Counted from the first letter of the stretch, positions 33,624 to 44,301 are shown. The stretch: DNA of 64,000 nt from Alicyclobacillus tolerans (GCF_001447355.1 NZ_JXBW01000003.1:1-64000); one strand, 5' to 3'. The notes: a model not told the origin generated them from the letters alone. Numbers and translations are program-made.

Positions 33624-34973
33624 TCAATTTCGTCGCAATCTCGCCATGTAAAATCCGTCCGTCGCAAACATGTCAGGCGTCAATGTCAAGCCGACGGCAA
33701 CCTGACCAGCCAAAGGTGCCGGGACGTCATGCGCGATATCATCCAAGGAGACCGCCCCTTGCAGTTCATCGACCACGCCTAAGACAACCTGCTCATTTTC
33801 TTCGGGCAACAGCGTACACGTCGCATAGACCACATAGCCGCCTGGCTTGACGATCCGGCAGGCATGGCGCAACAAATCCGTCTGTAAGGCCGTCAACGCT
33901 GCCACGTCTGCCTCTGTCCGCCGTTGCCGAATATCCGGGCGACGCCGCATCACGCCAAGCCCGCTGCACGGAGCATCGACGAGCACCGCGTCATACGGCG
34001 GATTGTCAGATATATCGCGCCCGTCACCAAGGCGTGCGCGCACACTCGTGAGATGCAGGCGCGAGCAGGCCTCCACAATCGTCTGTATCTTCGAGATGTA
34101 TACGTCGTACGCGTCGATCACGCCTGTGTCGCGCATCAATTCGGCGATATGCGTCGTCTTACCCCCCGGCGCAGCGCACATATCGAGGACGCGCATGCCA
34201 GGTTCAGGCCGCAGCAAAGGTGCGATTAACATCGCGCCTTCATCCTGTACGGTCAACGAACCGTGGCGGTAAAGGTCCAATCGCTCGACGTCGATCGCGC
34301 CAGTAATCCGCAAGGCCCCGTCGTAGAGCGCTCCCCGCTCGATTTCACCGACGCCTTGCGCGGTAAGAGCCGACGCGACTGACTCGACAGAAGCTCGCAA
34401 GGGATTGACGCGCACCGCCGTCGCGCCGGGGCGATTGCCCGCCGCCAGTATAGCCTCGGCGCGCTCCCTGCCGTATGCCGCGACCAACCGCGCAACCATC
34501 CAGCGCGGATAGCTGTGCAGTAACGATAGCTGTACGATGTCGTCACGGTCAGTTGGTCGCACATGAATCCGTGACTCCCAATCTGTCCCATCGCGCAAAT
34601 AGCTACGCAAGACGGCGTTGACAAATGAGGCAGATCGCGGGTTGACTCGCTTGGCCATATCGACGGCATCGCTGGTCACAGCGTAAGCGGGGAGCCTCGA
34701 CAGCCAACTGAGCTGATAGAGGCTCATGCGCAAGATGGTCAAAATCTCGACTTCCACAGCTGCTAAACCCCGCCGCACGTACGGCGCGAGCAGGTGATCG
34801 ATGGTCAACTGGCGGCGGACTGTTCCGTAAGCTATTTCCGTCGCTAAAGCCTTGTCGCGATCGCTCAATTCGCGCTTAGCGAGTGCGTGTTGCAAGGCCA
34901 AGTTGACATACGCCCGGTCTTTTGCCACGCGCACGAGTGCGTGGTATGCGGTCCATCTAGCTGGAGAGATCAC
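33624..34973 (-). CDS. rsmB: 16S rRNA (cytosine967-C5)-methyltransferase RsmB
   Basis: RsmB methylates C967 of 16S rRNA. The 449-residue protein has an N-terminal NusB-like RNA-binding domain (ALVRVAKDRAYVNLALQHAL, then KALATEIAYGTVR). The methyltransferase domain carries MCAAPGGKTTHIAELM, VDAPCSGLGVMRRRPD (Cys for release) and YATCTLLPEENEQVV (nucleophilic Cys). Its start overlaps fmt by 17 bp. Confidence 0.96.
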   Translation of the reverse strand: MISPARWTAYHALVRVAKDRAYVNLALQHALAKRELSDRDKALATEIAYGTVRRQLTIDHLLAPYVRRGLAAVEVEILTILRMSLYQLSWLSRLPAYAVTSDAVDMAKRVNPRSASFVNAVLRSYLRDGTDWESRIHVRPTDRDDIVQLSLLHSYPRWMVARLVAAYGRERAEAILAAGNRPGATAVRVNPLRASVESVASALTAQGVGEIERGALYDGALRITGAIDVERLDLYRHGSLTVQDEGAMLIAPLLRPEPGMRVLDMCAAPGGKTTHIAELMRDTGVIDAYDVYISKIQTIVEACSRLHLTSVRARLGDGRDISDNPPYDAVLVDAPCSGLGVMRRRPDIRQRRTEADVAALTALQTDLLRHACRIVKPGGYVVYATCTLLPEENEQVVLGVVDELQGAVSLDDIAHDVPAPLAGQVAVGLTLTPDMFATDGFYMARLRRN

Positions 34974-35913
34974 TTGTGTCTATCCTTTCAAAAACCACAG
35001 TATCGGAGCGTAAGCCGGCGAGCCAGGCTCCAGCGCTCATCGGTCGCTTGCCCGCAGGTTGCACTTGCTCTACGACGTAGATGCCATTGCCACAAGCGAC
35101 AACCGCCGTGTCACCCAAGCGGCGAGCCAAACCAGGTTCGCCTGACAAGTGGCCATCGCCGACATGACCGCGCAGGATTTTGAGTTGCCGACCATCCGGC
35201 GCGATCGCGCTGGCGCCTGGCCATGGGGCCAATGCTCGCACCCGTAGCGCAATCGCATCTGCAGCGAGCCGCCAATCGATCCACTCGTCGCTGCGCGTGA
35301 GTTTCTCTGCGTACGTCACGCCCACCGCGGGTTGCGGAATCGCCTGCAGTTCACCACGCACGTAAGCGGGCAGGATCTCCGCACACATCTGGCCACCAAG
35401 CGCGGCCAACTTGTCATGTAACTCGCCAGCCGTGGTGTCGGGTCCAATTGGCAACTCCTGCTGCGCAATCATCGGCCCCGCATCGAGTTCGCGCACCATC
35501 TCCATCAGCGTCACGCCTGTTTTGGTATCGCCGGCGAGAATCGCGCGCTGAATCGGTGCCGCACCGCGCCAGCGCGGCAACAGCGAAGCGTGGACGTTGA
35601 CCGCGCCACTCTTTGCGAGTTTAAGCACTCTGTCGGGCAGCAACTGTCCATACGCCGCTGTGACCAGAATGTCCGCATCCCACTCGGAAAGCGCACGCAC
35701 ACTATCAGGGTGGCCCACTTTCTCTGGTTGCAACACGCGTAAGCCAAGTTCGAGCGCGCGCCGTTTCACCGGCGGCGGTGTCAAAAGCCGCTTGCGTCCA
35801 GCCGGGCGATCCGGCTGTGTGACCACGCACACTTCCCAGGAAAGTCGCACCAAGGCCTCAAGCGCTGGCAAAGCGAAATCTGGTGTGCCCATAAAGAGCG
35901 CGCGCACAGACAT
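34957..35913 (-). CDS. fmt: Methionyl-tRNA formyltransferase
   Basis: Fmt formylates the initiator Met-tRNA using 10-formyl-tetrahydrofolate. The 318-residue protein has MGTPDFALPALEAL at the N-terminus and the hydrolase/transferase motif NVHASLLPRWRGAAPIQ, containing the catalytic Asn and His, with the Asp in ELDAGPMI. It overlaps the def stop (TGATG), so deformylase and formyltransferase are translated together. Confidence 0.97.
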   Translation of the reverse strand: MSVRALFMGTPDFALPALEALVRLSWEVCVVTQPDRPAGRKRLLTPPPVKRRALELGLRVLQPEKVGHPDSVRALSEWDADILVTAAYGQLLPDRVLKLAKSGAVNVHASLLPRWRGAAPIQRAILAGDTKTGVTLMEMVRELDAGPMIAQQELPIGPDTTAGELHDKLAALGGQMCAEILPAYVRGELQAIPQPAVGVTYAEKLTRSDEWIDWRLAADAIALRVRALAPWPGASAIAPDGRQLKILRGHVGDGHLSGEPGLARRLGDTAVVACGNGIYVVEQVQPAGKRPMSAGAWLAGLRSDTVVFERIDTSDLSS

Positions 35914-36413
35914 CAGGAACGCTCCCCGACCGTTGCCCGCTCAATTTGATCCGGGCGCAGGTAGTCGATAAACAGAATGCCATCGAGATGATCGATCTCA
36001 TGTTGCAAGCAGCGAGCCAACAAATCGCGCCCCTCAATTTCAAAGAATTCCCCATTTCGATCCTGAGCTCGCACCTTGACATATGCCGCGCGCTCCACGA
36101 TACCGGAGAGCCCTGGCAGAGACAGGCACGCCTCACGCTCATGTTGCTCACCCTCGCGCGCGATGATCTCTGGATTCACCAATTCGATCCAAGCGCGTTT
36201 CGCAAAACTGTCCTCATTAGGCGCTACGTCGATGACGACCAGTCGCTTTAAAATGCCGATCTGATTTGCGGCGAGTCCAATGCCATCAGCGTGGTACATC
36301 GTCTCTGCCATGTCGTCGAGCAACTTGTGGATAGCAGGTCCAAATTGTGTGACCGGCTTGGCCTTTTGGCGCAAAGCCTGATCTTCCCCTTTGCGAATGA
36401 TGCGAATGGCCAT
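35913..36413 (-). CDS. def: Peptide deformylase
   Basis: This enzyme removes the formyl group from new polypeptides. The 166-residue protein has the three signature motifs: GIGLAANQIG (44-53), EACLSLPG with the metal Cys, and QHEIDHLDG with the two metal His and the catalytic Glu. The ATG at 36413 follows AAAGGAGG and is preferred over an upstream codon that would add 18 unlike residues and reach into priA. Confidence 0.97.
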   Translation of the reverse strand: MAIRIIRKGEDQALRQKAKPVTQFGPAIHKLLDDMAETMYHADGIGLAANQIGILKRLVVIDVAPNEDSFAKRAWIELVNPEIIAREGEQHEREACLSLPGLSGIVERAAYVKVRAQDRNGEFFEIEGRDLLARCLQHEIDHLDGILFIDYLRPDQIERATVGERS

Positions 36414-36447
36414 GATACGGCCTCCTTTAAAATAGAATACATGGCAC

Positions 36448-38868
36448 TTAGCCGATTCTCTGTGCATTGACGTCGAGGCGGCAACTCCCCCCCAGACGAT
36501 TCATCCGTTCCTTGACTACACGATAACTTTGCGTGACGTCCTGCCCTACATCTTCCCACCGACCATACTTTAGCACAACCTGATACCGATACAGGTTGTC
36601 GATACGCCGAATTCCACTCGGCGACGCGGGCAACAGGGTCATGTAATCTATAGCACCCGAACGGCGCAACTCGCGTTCAAAGCGCATGGCCGCGCCACGT
36701 GCGACGTGTTCTGCCGGATGCGAAGCAAGAAATACGGCCAGTTCACAAAATGGCGGATACGTGAAAAACGCCCGTTGACTGCGTTCTTCGCGATAAAAGG
36801 TCACAAAATCATGCGCAGCCGCAGCTTGGATGGCAAAATGCTCAGGGCGATACGTCTGGATGAGCGTGACTCCGTCGGTTTCCGCACGGCCCGCACGCCC
36901 CGCCACTTGCGTCAACAATTGAAACGTCCGCTCATGCGCACGGTAATCAGGCAGCGTCAACATCGTATCCGCGGCGACGACTCCAACCAAGCGCACGCGC
37001 GGGAAATCCAAACCCTTGGCAATCATCTGAGTGCCGATCAGAACGTCCGCGCGCCCGGCTTCGAAATCGGCGACGATTTGTTGCAACGCACCTTTCTTAC
37101 GGGTGGTATCGACATCCATGCGCAATACGCGAAAGTCTGGCCAAAGCGTGGCGATCGCGGATTCAATTTGTTCCGTACCAATTCCAAACGCTCGCAAGGC
37201 GCGCTCGCCGCAAGCCGGACAGCAATCGCTGTACGATTGCTCGTAGCCACAATAATGGCAGACCAGCCGCATCCCGCCATCCGCACGATGCACCGTCAGA
37301 TGGATGTCACAGTGTGGGCACTGAACGCCCTCACCACACGCGCGACACAAAGTAGAACTCGCATAGCCCCGCCGATTAAGAAACAAAATGGCCTGTAGCC
37401 CAGAGCGCACGGTTGCCTCAAGTTCTTGCTGCAGTCGCTCGCTAAACAGCGACTTATTTCCCGCGCGCAGCTCTTCCCGCATATCGACGATTTCTACTTT
37501 CGGCAAAGGCTTGCCGTTCGCCCTCTGTGGCAATGACACCAAAGTCGCCCGCCTGTCCTCAACCTGGCGAATGGCCCACAGTGACGGCGTTGCCGACCCG
37601 AACACGACCAAGGCACCCGCCGTTTCGGCACGCCTTACAGCAATTTCGCGAGCGTCGTAATGCGGAGCGTCCTCCTGCTTATATGAAGGCTCGTGTTCTT
37701 CATCGACGATGACCAATCCCAAATTGCGAACCGGCGCAAACACGGCAGACCGGGCCCCAATGACGATACTTGCGTCGCCGCGCAGAATGCGAGCCCACTC
37801 GTCGCGCCTCTCACCCTGCGCGAGCGCCGAATGCAAAACGGCGATACGATCGCCAAATCTGCTGTAAAAGCGACCGACCATTTGCGGCGTCAACGCGATC
37901 TCGGGCACGAGCAACACCGCCTGCCTGCCCTGGCGCACGACTTCGTCGATAGCGCGCATGTACACCTCTGTCTTACCGCTACCCGTGACGCCATGAACAA
38001 CGGCCATGTGCGCTCCAGGTGCCTGGATCAACTGCGCCAAACGAGCGGTTGCACGAGCCTGGTGAACCGTCAACGCGGGCGCCGGACGTTCCTCGCGATC
38101 CGGCCAAGTAAATCGCGAGACGGGCCGTTCGTCGACCCGCACGAGTCCGGCCTCGACAAGCGGCTGAACGGTCGTGCGCGCATACTCTTTGCGCGCCCAA
38201 GCCAATTCCCCGCTCACAGCCAACTGGCGCAACAACGCCGCTTGCCGAGGTGCACGAGTTTCGCGCGCTACGGCCGCTTGCAGCAGTTCAGCCGGTTCCT
38301 TGGTGGCGGACAAAAACGACTGCAAGCGCGCCTGCACCTGCTCTGACACATGCAAGACGCGCTCTAAATAGCCCAGTTCAACCCATGCTTCAATTTGCTC
38401 CTTGGCGGCCGAATCAAGTTTTGCCACTGCGCGATCGTCCGGTTTCTTTTGCGCAACGAATTGCCAGGTCGACGACGCGCGTACGTCGTCAGGAACGACC
38501 ACTCCGCGTGCCGGCTGTAATTGCAAACCTCCTGTGACACGAAATGCCCCGGGCAGGATGGCCGACAAGGCCTCCGGCAAGGTAGCGGCATATCGTTCGC
38601 AAAGCCACTCGGCAAGCCGGAGTTGTTCCTCGGTCAACACGGGCTCCTCATCGACGACGGAAGCGACAGTGCGCACGCGCGACGAGACGTCCGCTTCGCA
38701 ACGAACGCGCCAAATTACGCCTGCCTTCCAGGCGGACCGAAACGGCACGACCACGCGCACGCCAGGTCTTGCGTTCGACGCGAGCGCACGTGGTAAAAGA
38801 TAGTCGAACCGCTTGTCCAAAAAGAGACCCGGCGCATCGATGACAACCTCTACCACAAAGTGGCTCAT
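36448..38868 (-). CDS. priA: Primosomal replication-restart helicase PriA
   Basis: PriA (806 residues) reloads the replisome at repaired forks. The 3'-DNA-binding domain begins VVEVVIDAPGLFLDKRFDYLL. Helicase motifs are GVTGSGKTEVYMRAID (Walker A), IVDEEHEPSYKQ (DEEH), FGSATPSLWA and QVAGRAGRAETDG. The zinc-binding insert contains eight cysteines (CRACGEGVQCPHCD, CHYCGYEQSYSDCCPACGE). It overlaps coaBC by four bases and is followed 34 bp later by def. Confidence 0.97.
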   Translation of the reverse strand: MSHFVVEVVIDAPGLFLDKRFDYLLPRALASNARPGVRVVVPFRSAWKAGVIWRVRCEADVSSRVRTVASVVDEEPVLTEEQLRLAEWLCERYAATLPEALSAILPGAFRVTGGLQLQPARGVVVPDDVRASSTWQFVAQKKPDDRAVAKLDSAAKEQIEAWVELGYLERVLHVSEQVQARLQSFLSATKEPAELLQAAVARETRAPRQAALLRQLAVSGELAWARKEYARTTVQPLVEAGLVRVDERPVSRFTWPDREERPAPALTVHQARATARLAQLIQAPGAHMAVVHGVTGSGKTEVYMRAIDEVVRQGRQAVLLVPEIALTPQMVGRFYSRFGDRIAVLHSALAQGERRDEWARILRGDASIVIGARSAVFAPVRNLGLVIVDEEHEPSYKQEDAPHYDAREIAVRRAETAGALVVFGSATPSLWAIRQVEDRRATLVSLPQRANGKPLPKVEIVDMREELRAGNKSLFSERLQQELEATVRSGLQAILFLNRRGYASSTLCRACGEGVQCPHCDIHLTVHRADGGMRLVCHYCGYEQSYSDCCPACGERALRAFGIGTEQIESAIATLWPDFRVLRMDVDTTRKKGALQQIVADFEAGRADVLIGTQMIAKGLDFPRVRLVGVVAADTMLTLPDYRAHERTFQLLTQVAGRAGRAETDGVTLIQTYRPEHFAIQAAAAHDFVTFYREERSQRAFFTYPPFCELAVFLASHPAEHVARGAAMRFERELRRSGAIDYMTLLPASPSGIRRIDNLYRYQVVLKYGRWEDVGQDVTQSYRVVKERMNRLGGSCRLDVNAQRIG

Positions 38869-40082
38869 GCGCCTTGTTCGCCGCCCAACTGTGCGCGCAG
38901 ATCCTTGATGCGCGACAAAATTTGGTCTGCCACTCGGTACTTCGCCATCACCGGAAGTTCGTTGACTTCACCTGATTTGGTCAGCAATGTCACTTGATTC
39001 GTATCGACGTCAAACCCTGCCCCTGGCTTGCTGACGTCGTTGATGACAATCAGATCGAGACCCTTCTCCTCAAGCTTTTTTCTGCCGTACTGAATCGGAT
39101 TGCGCGTCTCGGCCGCAAAGCCAACAATCGTTTGTCCGCGCCGCCGTCGCTGGCTCATGATAGCGAGGATGTCTGGCGTTTCAACGAGATCAATATGCAT
39201 CAAACCTTGTGATTTCTTCCATTTGTGTTCGTAGAATACCGCCGGACGGAAATCGGCTGGCGCGGCTGCGGCGATGAGCACGTCGGCATGCTCCATGGCA
39301 CGTTCTACACCTGCTAGCATTTCGTCGGTCGAGCGCACGTAGAGCATCTCGGCCCCCGGTACAGGTTGCAAATGTGTCGGGCCGCTCACGAGTGTCACTT
39401 GTGCACCACGAGCAACGGCCTGTTGCGCGATGGCATAGCCCATCTTGCCGCTCGAGCGGTTGGTCAGATAACGCACCGGATCGATATCCTCGACAGTGGG
39501 ACCGGCGGTGACCACGATGTGTAACCCGGCGAGATCGCGCTCCTGATGGAGCAACGCCTCGATGACCTCGGCGATATCCTCAGGTTCCGGCATCCTGCCC
39601 TTACCCGTATAACCGCAGGCGAGCGGGCCCTCGCCAGGATCGAGTACCAAATTGCCGCGTTGCCGAAGTGTCGCCAAGTTGGCCTGAACCGCCGGATGCT
39701 CATACATGTGGACATTCATCGCCGGTGCGATCACGGTCGGACACGTCGCTGCAAGCGCCGTCGTCGTCACCATATCGTCCGCCAAGCCATGTGCCAGCTT
39801 GCCAATCAAATTGGCGGTGGCCGGAGCGATCACGTACAGCGCGGCGCGATCCGCGACTGCGATATGTGCGATCTCGGACGGATTCGGCTCCGCAAACGTG
39901 TCAAAGATGACGGGATGCTTCGTCAAGGCTTGCAACGTCAACGGCTGAATAAAACGCGTCGCATGCTCGGTCATCAGCGCCTGCACGTCATACCCGCGCT
40001 TGACAAGCAACGAACAGAGCGCGGCCGATTTGTATGCTGCAATGCCGCCACCGACACCGACAAGAATGGTTTTAGGTTCCAT
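38865..40082 (-). CDS. coaBC: Bifunctional phosphopantothenoylcysteine decarboxylase/synthetase CoaBC
   Basis: CoaBC (405 residues) carries steps two and three of CoA synthesis. The N-terminal flavin-dependent CoaC half has [15 protein letters not shown], the substrate motif [12 protein letters not shown] (PXMNXXMW-like) and the region [11 protein letters not shown] with the active Cys. The C-terminal CoaB half has [29 protein letters not shown] and CTP-dependent motifs including VGFAAET. The ATG at 40082 after GGGGGGCAGAGG is preferred over a start ten codons earlier. With coaD at 18.5 kb, two CoA genes are in this window. Confidence 0.96.
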   Translation of the reverse strand: MEPKTILVGVGGGIAAYKSAALCSLLVKRGYDVQALMTEHATRFIQPLTLQALTKHPVIFDTFAEPNPSEIAHIAVADRAALYVIAPATANLIGKLAHGLADDMVTTTALAATCPTVIAPAMNVHMYEHPAVQANLATLRQRGNLVLDPGEGPLACGYTGKGRMPEPEDIAEVIEALLHQERDLAGLHIVVTAGPTVEDIDPVRYLTNRSSGKMGYAIAQQAVARGAQVTLVSGPTHLQPVPGAEMLYVRSTDEMLAGVERAMEHADVLIAAAAPADFRPAVFYEHKWKKSQGLMHIDLVETPDILAIMSQRRRRGQTIVGFAAETRNPIQYGRKKLEEKGLDLIVINDVSKPGAGFDVDTNQVTLLTKSGEVNELPVMAKYRVADQILSRIKDLRAQLGGEQGA

Positions 40083-40122
40083 CCTCTGCCCCCCCTTTAA
40101 CCATGTCATCACCCATCACGAA

Positions 40123-40157
40123 GAGAGGCAGAACAACGCGCGGTTGCCCTGCCTCTC
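40123..40157 (-). terminator. Hairpin between rpoZ and coaBC
   Basis: GAGAGGCAG (40123-40131) and CTGCCTCTC (40149-40157) form a perfect 9-bp stem with a 17-nt loop. On the minus strand TTCGTG follows rather than a U-run, so it is a weak terminator or an RNA-processing or stabilising element that could adjust rpoZ relative to coaBC. Confidence 0.4.
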
Positions 40158-40171
40158 CCGTTGACACAAGA

Positions 40172-40378
40172 TTAATGCGATTCTGGTTCAACCCGGCTGT
40201 AACGAATGGTACCGTCGCTGATCTCCCACAGTGCACGGCTGACGTTGCGCGTCGTCGACGAACCCGGTTGGTTCATCGTCTCCGTCTGCAACTTGCGAGC
40301 ACGCTTTGCGGTCAATACCACCAGCGCATATTTGCTGTCACAGACCTCCAACAGACGATCAATAGACGGATAAATCAT
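40172..40378 (-). CDS. rpoZ: RNA polymerase omega subunit
   Basis: Omega (68 residues) assists beta' folding. The sequence MIYPSIDRLLEVCDSKYALV with VLTAKRARKL is typical. GAGGTGA precedes the ATG. In B. subtilis gmk and remA lie between yicC and rpoZ; here a 131-bp spacer with a promoter is all that separates them. Confidence 0.95.
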   Translation of the reverse strand: MIYPSIDRLLEVCDSKYALVVLTAKRARKLQTETMNQPGSSTTRNVSRALWEISDGTIRYSRVEPESH

Positions 40379-40469
40379 CGTTCGTTCACCTCAAACGGAC
40401 AAGGACCTGTGTAAACCTGCCCCTGTTACCTATCTACACGCTCGTATGACAAATTCAAAACTACCCATC

Positions 40470-40498
40470 ATTGTATAACGAGTTATGCGCAAAGCCAA
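40470..40498 (-). promoter_or_regulatory. Sigma-A-like promoter for rpoZ
   Basis: On the minus strand TTGGCT (40498-40493), a 17-bp spacer and TACAAT (40475-40470). It begins just beyond the yicC stop codon and would drive rpoZ-coaBC-priA-def-fmt and the genes that follow. Confidence 0.55.
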
Positions 40499-40509
40499 GT
40501 GGGGAATTG

Positions 40510-41388
40510 TTATTCGATATTTTGCACCTGCTCACGCAACTGTTCGACAATGACTTTCATTTCGACCACGCGCTGTGCGATTTCCGGATCGGCGGACTTG
40601 GCGCCAATCGTGTTCGTCTCGCGGTGCATCTCTTGCACCAAAAAATCCAACCGCCTTCCCACAGGCTCCTGTTTTGCCATGGCCTCGCGAAACGCGACGA
40701 TGTGGCTTTGCAACCGCACGAGTTCTTCGTCGATTGCACTGCGCTCCGCAAACAGCAGGACTTCCTGCAGCATGCGGGCCGGATCGATCTCGATACCAAG
40801 TTCGGCGATTCGCCGCGCAAGCGTCTGCCGTTTCTCCTCGACGGCCAAGGGGCCTCTGGCCTGTACGGCAGACAGGTGTGTTTCCAGCATGGCCAATTTT
40901 CCTTGGCAATTTTCAGCGAGGCGTGCCCCCTCGTCGCAACGCACCTTGACGAGTTGCGCGAGCGCGGTATCCAGCAGACTGCACAAAGCCTCGGCAATCT
41001 GCCCTTCTTCCAACTCTGCTTTCCGCTGGATCAAGACTCCCGGATACATCAACCACTCGCGCGCCGTTTGTCGTTCGGCGCATGCACCCAGGCGCGCGAC
41101 AAGCCCTTGCTCGGCTTTTAACAAGGCGTCGAGCAAGGGCCAGTTGACATCGATATCGACAGCGGTCACCGCGAAATCCGCCACGTTGACGAACACGTCG
41201 ACGCGGCCGCGCGATACGGCGGTTTGCAGGCGACTGCGAAGGTTATCTTCAAACAGGGCCCATTCCCGCGGCAGACGAATGGTGAATTCTGAAAAACGGT
41301 GATTGACCGACTTGACCTCCAACGTCACGTCATATGGCCCAACCTTGCCTTGACTACGGCCAAACCCGGTCATGCTCCGAAACGCCAT
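40510..41388 (-). CDS. yicC: YicC/YloC family endoribonuclease
   Basis: This 292-residue YicC-family protein starts MAFRSMTGFGRSQGKVGPYD and contains VKSVNHRFSEFTIRLP; the C-terminal DUF1732 portion ends in LDFLVQEMHRETNTIGAKSAD. Family members are RNases or RNase adaptors implicated in small-RNA degradation. The ATG follows GGGGGTAGCGAA. It is downstream of the yloB P-type ATPase gene on the same strand, matching the yloB-yloC order of B. subtilis. Confidence 0.93.
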   Translation of the reverse strand: MAFRSMTGFGRSQGKVGPYDVTLEVKSVNHRFSEFTIRLPREWALFEDNLRSRLQTAVSRGRVDVFVNVADFAVTAVDIDVNWPLLDALLKAEQGLVARLGACAERQTAREWLMYPGVLIQRKAELEEGQIAEALCSLLDTALAQLVKVRCDEGARLAENCQGKLAMLETHLSAVQARGPLAVEEKRQTLARRIAELGIEIDPARMLQEVLLFAERSAIDEELVRLQSHIVAFREAMAKQEPVGRRLDFLVQEMHRETNTIGAKSADPEIAQRVVEMKVIVEQLREQVQNIE

Positions 41389-41418
41389 TTCGCTACCCCC
41401 GTCCCCATGTTCCCCAAC

Positions 41419-41447
41419 ATTCTACAATGCGCCGGGGCGGTGGGCAA
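41419..41447 (-). promoter_or_regulatory. Candidate promoter for yicC
   Basis: On the minus strand TTGCCC (41447-41442), a 17-bp spacer and TAGAAT (41424-41419), about 30 bp before the yicC start codon. Confidence 0.5.
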
Positions 41448-41458
41448 TTCGGCTTGCT

Positions 41459-44266
41459 TCAGGCAGCCATTCTGTCGTCGTTGGCTCCGCTTTTGGGGCG
41501 AAGTGCGTTGCGCCCAAGGCGGCGGATCGACAGAGCGAACGTCGGGATGGCGGCGAGCACAAGGACAATGATCCAATCGGTCAGACCCAACGGAACCGTG
41601 TGGAACGCCTTCGCGATTTTTGGCACGTAAATCGTAAAGGCAAACAACACAACCGACGAGATGACGGCCAGGATGAGCCAGATGTTCCCGAGCGGATTGC
41701 GTTTCATAATACCGCCTTCAAGACTTCTGCAGTCGAAGACGAGAATCAACTGTGCCATGGTCAACGTCGCATAGGCCATCGTTTGCGCATGTGCCAGATT
41801 CTTGTCTGTTTTCAAGGACCAAACGAACACCGCAAGCGTCACCAAACCAATGAGAATGCCGCGCGAGAGAATCTTGGTCGCCATGCCTTTGGCAAAAATC
41901 CCTTCATGGACGTCGCGCGGGCGGCGTTTCATGATATCGCCTTCCGGCGAATCCACACCAAGCGCGATCGCGGGCAAACCATCCGTCACCAAATTGACCC
42001 ACAAGATCTGTATCGGCGCGAGCGGTAACGGTAACCCGGCGAGCATCGCGGCGAACATCGTCACAATCTCGCCAACGTTGGACGCCAATAGGTAACGAAT
42101 AAACTTTTTGATGTTGTCGTAGATGCCGCGGCCCTCTTCCACCGCCGCGACGATGGTCGCAAAGTTGTCATCAGCAAGGACGAGACTCGAAGCTTCCTTA
42201 GCGACGTCGGTGCCCGATTGGCCCATGGCAATCCCAATGTCGGCCTGCTTAATGGCAGGCGCATCGTTGACGCCGTCGCCAGTCATCGCGACCACATGTG
42301 CGTTTGCCTGCAACGCGCGGACAATGCGGAGCTTGTGTTCCGGTGTCACGCGGGCGTAGACGTAGACGTCGTTGACCACTTGGGCAAGCTTTCCGTCGTC
42401 CATCGCGTCCAACTCGACACCAGTCATGACTCGACCATTGGTCGGCAGAATGTCGAGTTCCTTTGCAATCGCCATTGCCGTCACCTGATGATCACCCGTG
42501 ATCATCACAGTGCGGATACCGGCACTGCGCGCGGTTGCGATCGCGTCCTTCACTTCTTCACGCGGCGGATCGATCATGCCGCACAGCCCGACGAATACCA
42601 ATTCTCGTTCCCACTCTGCTTCCCGCGCCGCCTCGATGCTCGGAAACTTCCGGTAGGCAAATGCCAGATTGCGCATTGCCCCTTCGGCCATCTCAAGATT
42701 GGCAGCCTGAATTTGCTTGCGGGTATTTTGGCCGAGCGATTCCTCGCGACCACCGGCGAGCACGCGGCTACAGCGCTCGAGCAATACGTCAGGCGCACCT
42801 TTGACGAACGCAAACACGTCCGTGCCTGCCTTCACCAATACGGACATGAGCTTGCGATCCGAATCAAACGGCTGTTCACCGACGCGCTCGTAGACGGCCG
42901 CGACATCGGAGAACCCAGCCTTGCGTGCCAAAACTAGTAGAGCGCCTTCCGTCGGATCGCCCTGTATCGCGTAGTCGACGCCGCCCTCGACCTCCTTCTC
43001 GACGATCGCGGCGTTGTTACATGCCGCTGCAATCTCGACGAGGCTCTTCAGGGCCGGTCGCTTATTCGGGTCAATTTTGTGATTGTCGATCAAAAATTCG
43101 CCGGTCTGTTGATACCCAATGCCCGTGACGGTCACATAGGTGCCATCGGCAAACAACTTCTGCACCGTCATCCGATTTTGCGTCAGCGTCCCCGTCTTGT
43201 CTGAGCAGATGACCGTCGCACAGCCAAGCGTCTCCACCGATGGCAGTTTGCGAACGATGGCGTTGCGCTTAATCATCCGCTGCACGCCCAAGGCGAGGGC
43301 AATCGTTACAATGGCCGGGAGCCCTTCGGGAATGGCAGCGACAGCAAGCGAGACGCCGGCGAGAAACATCTCGTAGAGCGCGTGACCGTGCAAGACACCA
43401 GCGATGACGACGAGCACCGTGATGCCAAGCGAAATCCAGACCAATGTTTTACCTAGTTGGTCAAGCCGCTGCTGAAGGGGTGTCAACTGTTCTTCGGACT
43501 GTTGCATTAAATCTGCGATTCTTCCCATCTCAGTGGCCATGCCAATTGCAGTGACCACGACTTCCGCCTTGCCGCGCGTGACCATGGTGCCCATGTAGAC
43601 CATGTTCTTGCGATCCCCAAGGTTGCTGTTGGCTTCAATCACAGCCTTCGGGTCCTTGCTTGCCGGAACCGACTCACCCGTCAACGCCGATTCCTCGACA
43701 TCGAATGCGACGGCCTTAAGAATGCGCCCGTCTGCAGGAACGCGATCGCCGTCTTCCAGCAACACGATGTCCCCGGGCACGAGTTCCTTGGCTGGCACCT
43801 CAATGACCTTGCCGCCGCGCCGCACGCGTGCCACGGGAGCCGTCAGTTCTTTGAGCGCCGCGAGCGATCGCTCTGCGCGAATTTCTTGGACAAAGCCGAG
43901 AATACCGTTGAGCACGATGATTGCGATAATCGTGATCGCGTCCGTGTACTCGCCGAGCAACCCAGAAATCAACGTCGCCGCGAGCAAGACCAGGATCATA
44001 AAATCGCGAAACTGGTTTAAAAACACGGTCAATAGCGAAACCTTGCTGCCTTCGCTTAGCAGGTTCAAACCGTGTGTCCGCCTTCTTGCCTCCACATCTT
44101 CGGCAGAAAGACCGTTTGCGGAGCTACCAAGCGCCTGCAAGCACTCCGCATCACTCAGCGCGTGCCAGTGCTGTTCCAACTGAGCCACCCCTTCGCCAAC
44201 TTGTCTCGTAATCTCTATGCCCGGCCAAGCTGGAACATGTCCCTTGTCACGCGACAAAATATCCAT
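41459..44266 (-). CDS. yloB: P-type Ca2+-transporting ATPase (YloB type)
   Basis: This is a P2A-type ATPase that probably exports or stores calcium. It has ten predicted membrane helices in the usual 2+2+6 layout, TGES in the actuator domain ([13 protein letters not shown]), PEGLPA in M4 ([15 protein letters not shown]), the phosphorylation site [24 protein letters not shown] and [17 protein letters not shown]. The M6 region [19 protein letters not shown] supplies Ca2+ ligands. The N-terminus is uncertain: an ATG at 44266 is used here, a codon 18 earlier would run into the rqcH start region, and a TTG after GAAGGGG would give a form nearer the B. subtilis length. YloB takes part in spore-related Ca2+ transport in B. 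subtilis. Confidence 0.92.
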   Translation of the reverse strand: MDILSRDKGHVPAWPGIEITRQVGEGVAQLEQHWHALSDAECLQALGSSANGLSAEDVEARRRTHGLNLLSEGSKVSLLTVFLNQFRDFMILVLLAATLISGLLGEYTDAITIIAIIVLNGILGFVQEIRAERSLAALKELTAPVARVRRGGKVIEVPAKELVPGDIVLLEDGDRVPADGRILKAVAFDVEESALTGESVPASKDPKAVIEANSNLGDRKNMVYMGTMVTRGKAEVVVTAIGMATEMGRIADLMQQSEEQLTPLQQRLDQLGKTLVWISLGITVLVVIAGVLHGHALYEMFLAGVSLAVAAIPEGLPAIVTIALALGVQRMIKRNAIVRKLPSVETLGCATVICSDKTGTLTQNRMTVQKLFADGTYVTVTGIGYQQTGEFLIDNHKIDPNKRPALKSLVEIAAACNNAAIVEKEVEGGVDYAIQGDPTEGALLVLARKAGFSDVAAVYERVGEQPFDSDRKLMSVLVKAGTDVFAFVKGAPDVLLERCSRVLAGGREESLGQNTRKQIQAANLEMAEGAMRNLAFAYRKFPSIEAAREAEWERELVFVGLCGMIDPPREEVKDAIATARSAGIRTVMITGDHQVTAMAIAKELDILPTNGRVMTGVELDAMDDGKLAQVVNDVYVYARVTPEHKLRIVRALQANAHVVAMTGDGVNDAPAIKQADIGIAMGQSGTDVAKEASSLVLADDNFATIVAAVEEGRGIYDNIKKFIRYLLASNVGEIVTMFAAMLAGLPLPLAPIQILWVNLVTDGLPAIALGVDSPEGDIMKRRPRDVHEGIFAKGMATKILSRGILIGLVTLAVFVWSLKTDKNLAHAQTMAYATLTMAQLILVFDCRSLEGGIMKRNPLGNIWLILAVISSVVLFAFTIYVPKIAKAFHTVPLGLTDWIIVLVLAAIPTFALSIRRLGRNALRPKSGANDDRMAA

Positions 44267-44295
44267 CCATGTGCGCAGGCGAAGGGATTCTGCGG

Positions 44296-44301
44296 TATAC
44301 T
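44296..44301 (+). promoter_or_regulatory. -10 box upstream of rqcH
   Basis: TATACT lies 25 bp before the rqcH start codon. The matching -35 is weak. It sits within the divergent start region of the Ca2+-ATPase gene, so the two genes share very little regulatory space. Confidence 0.35.
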
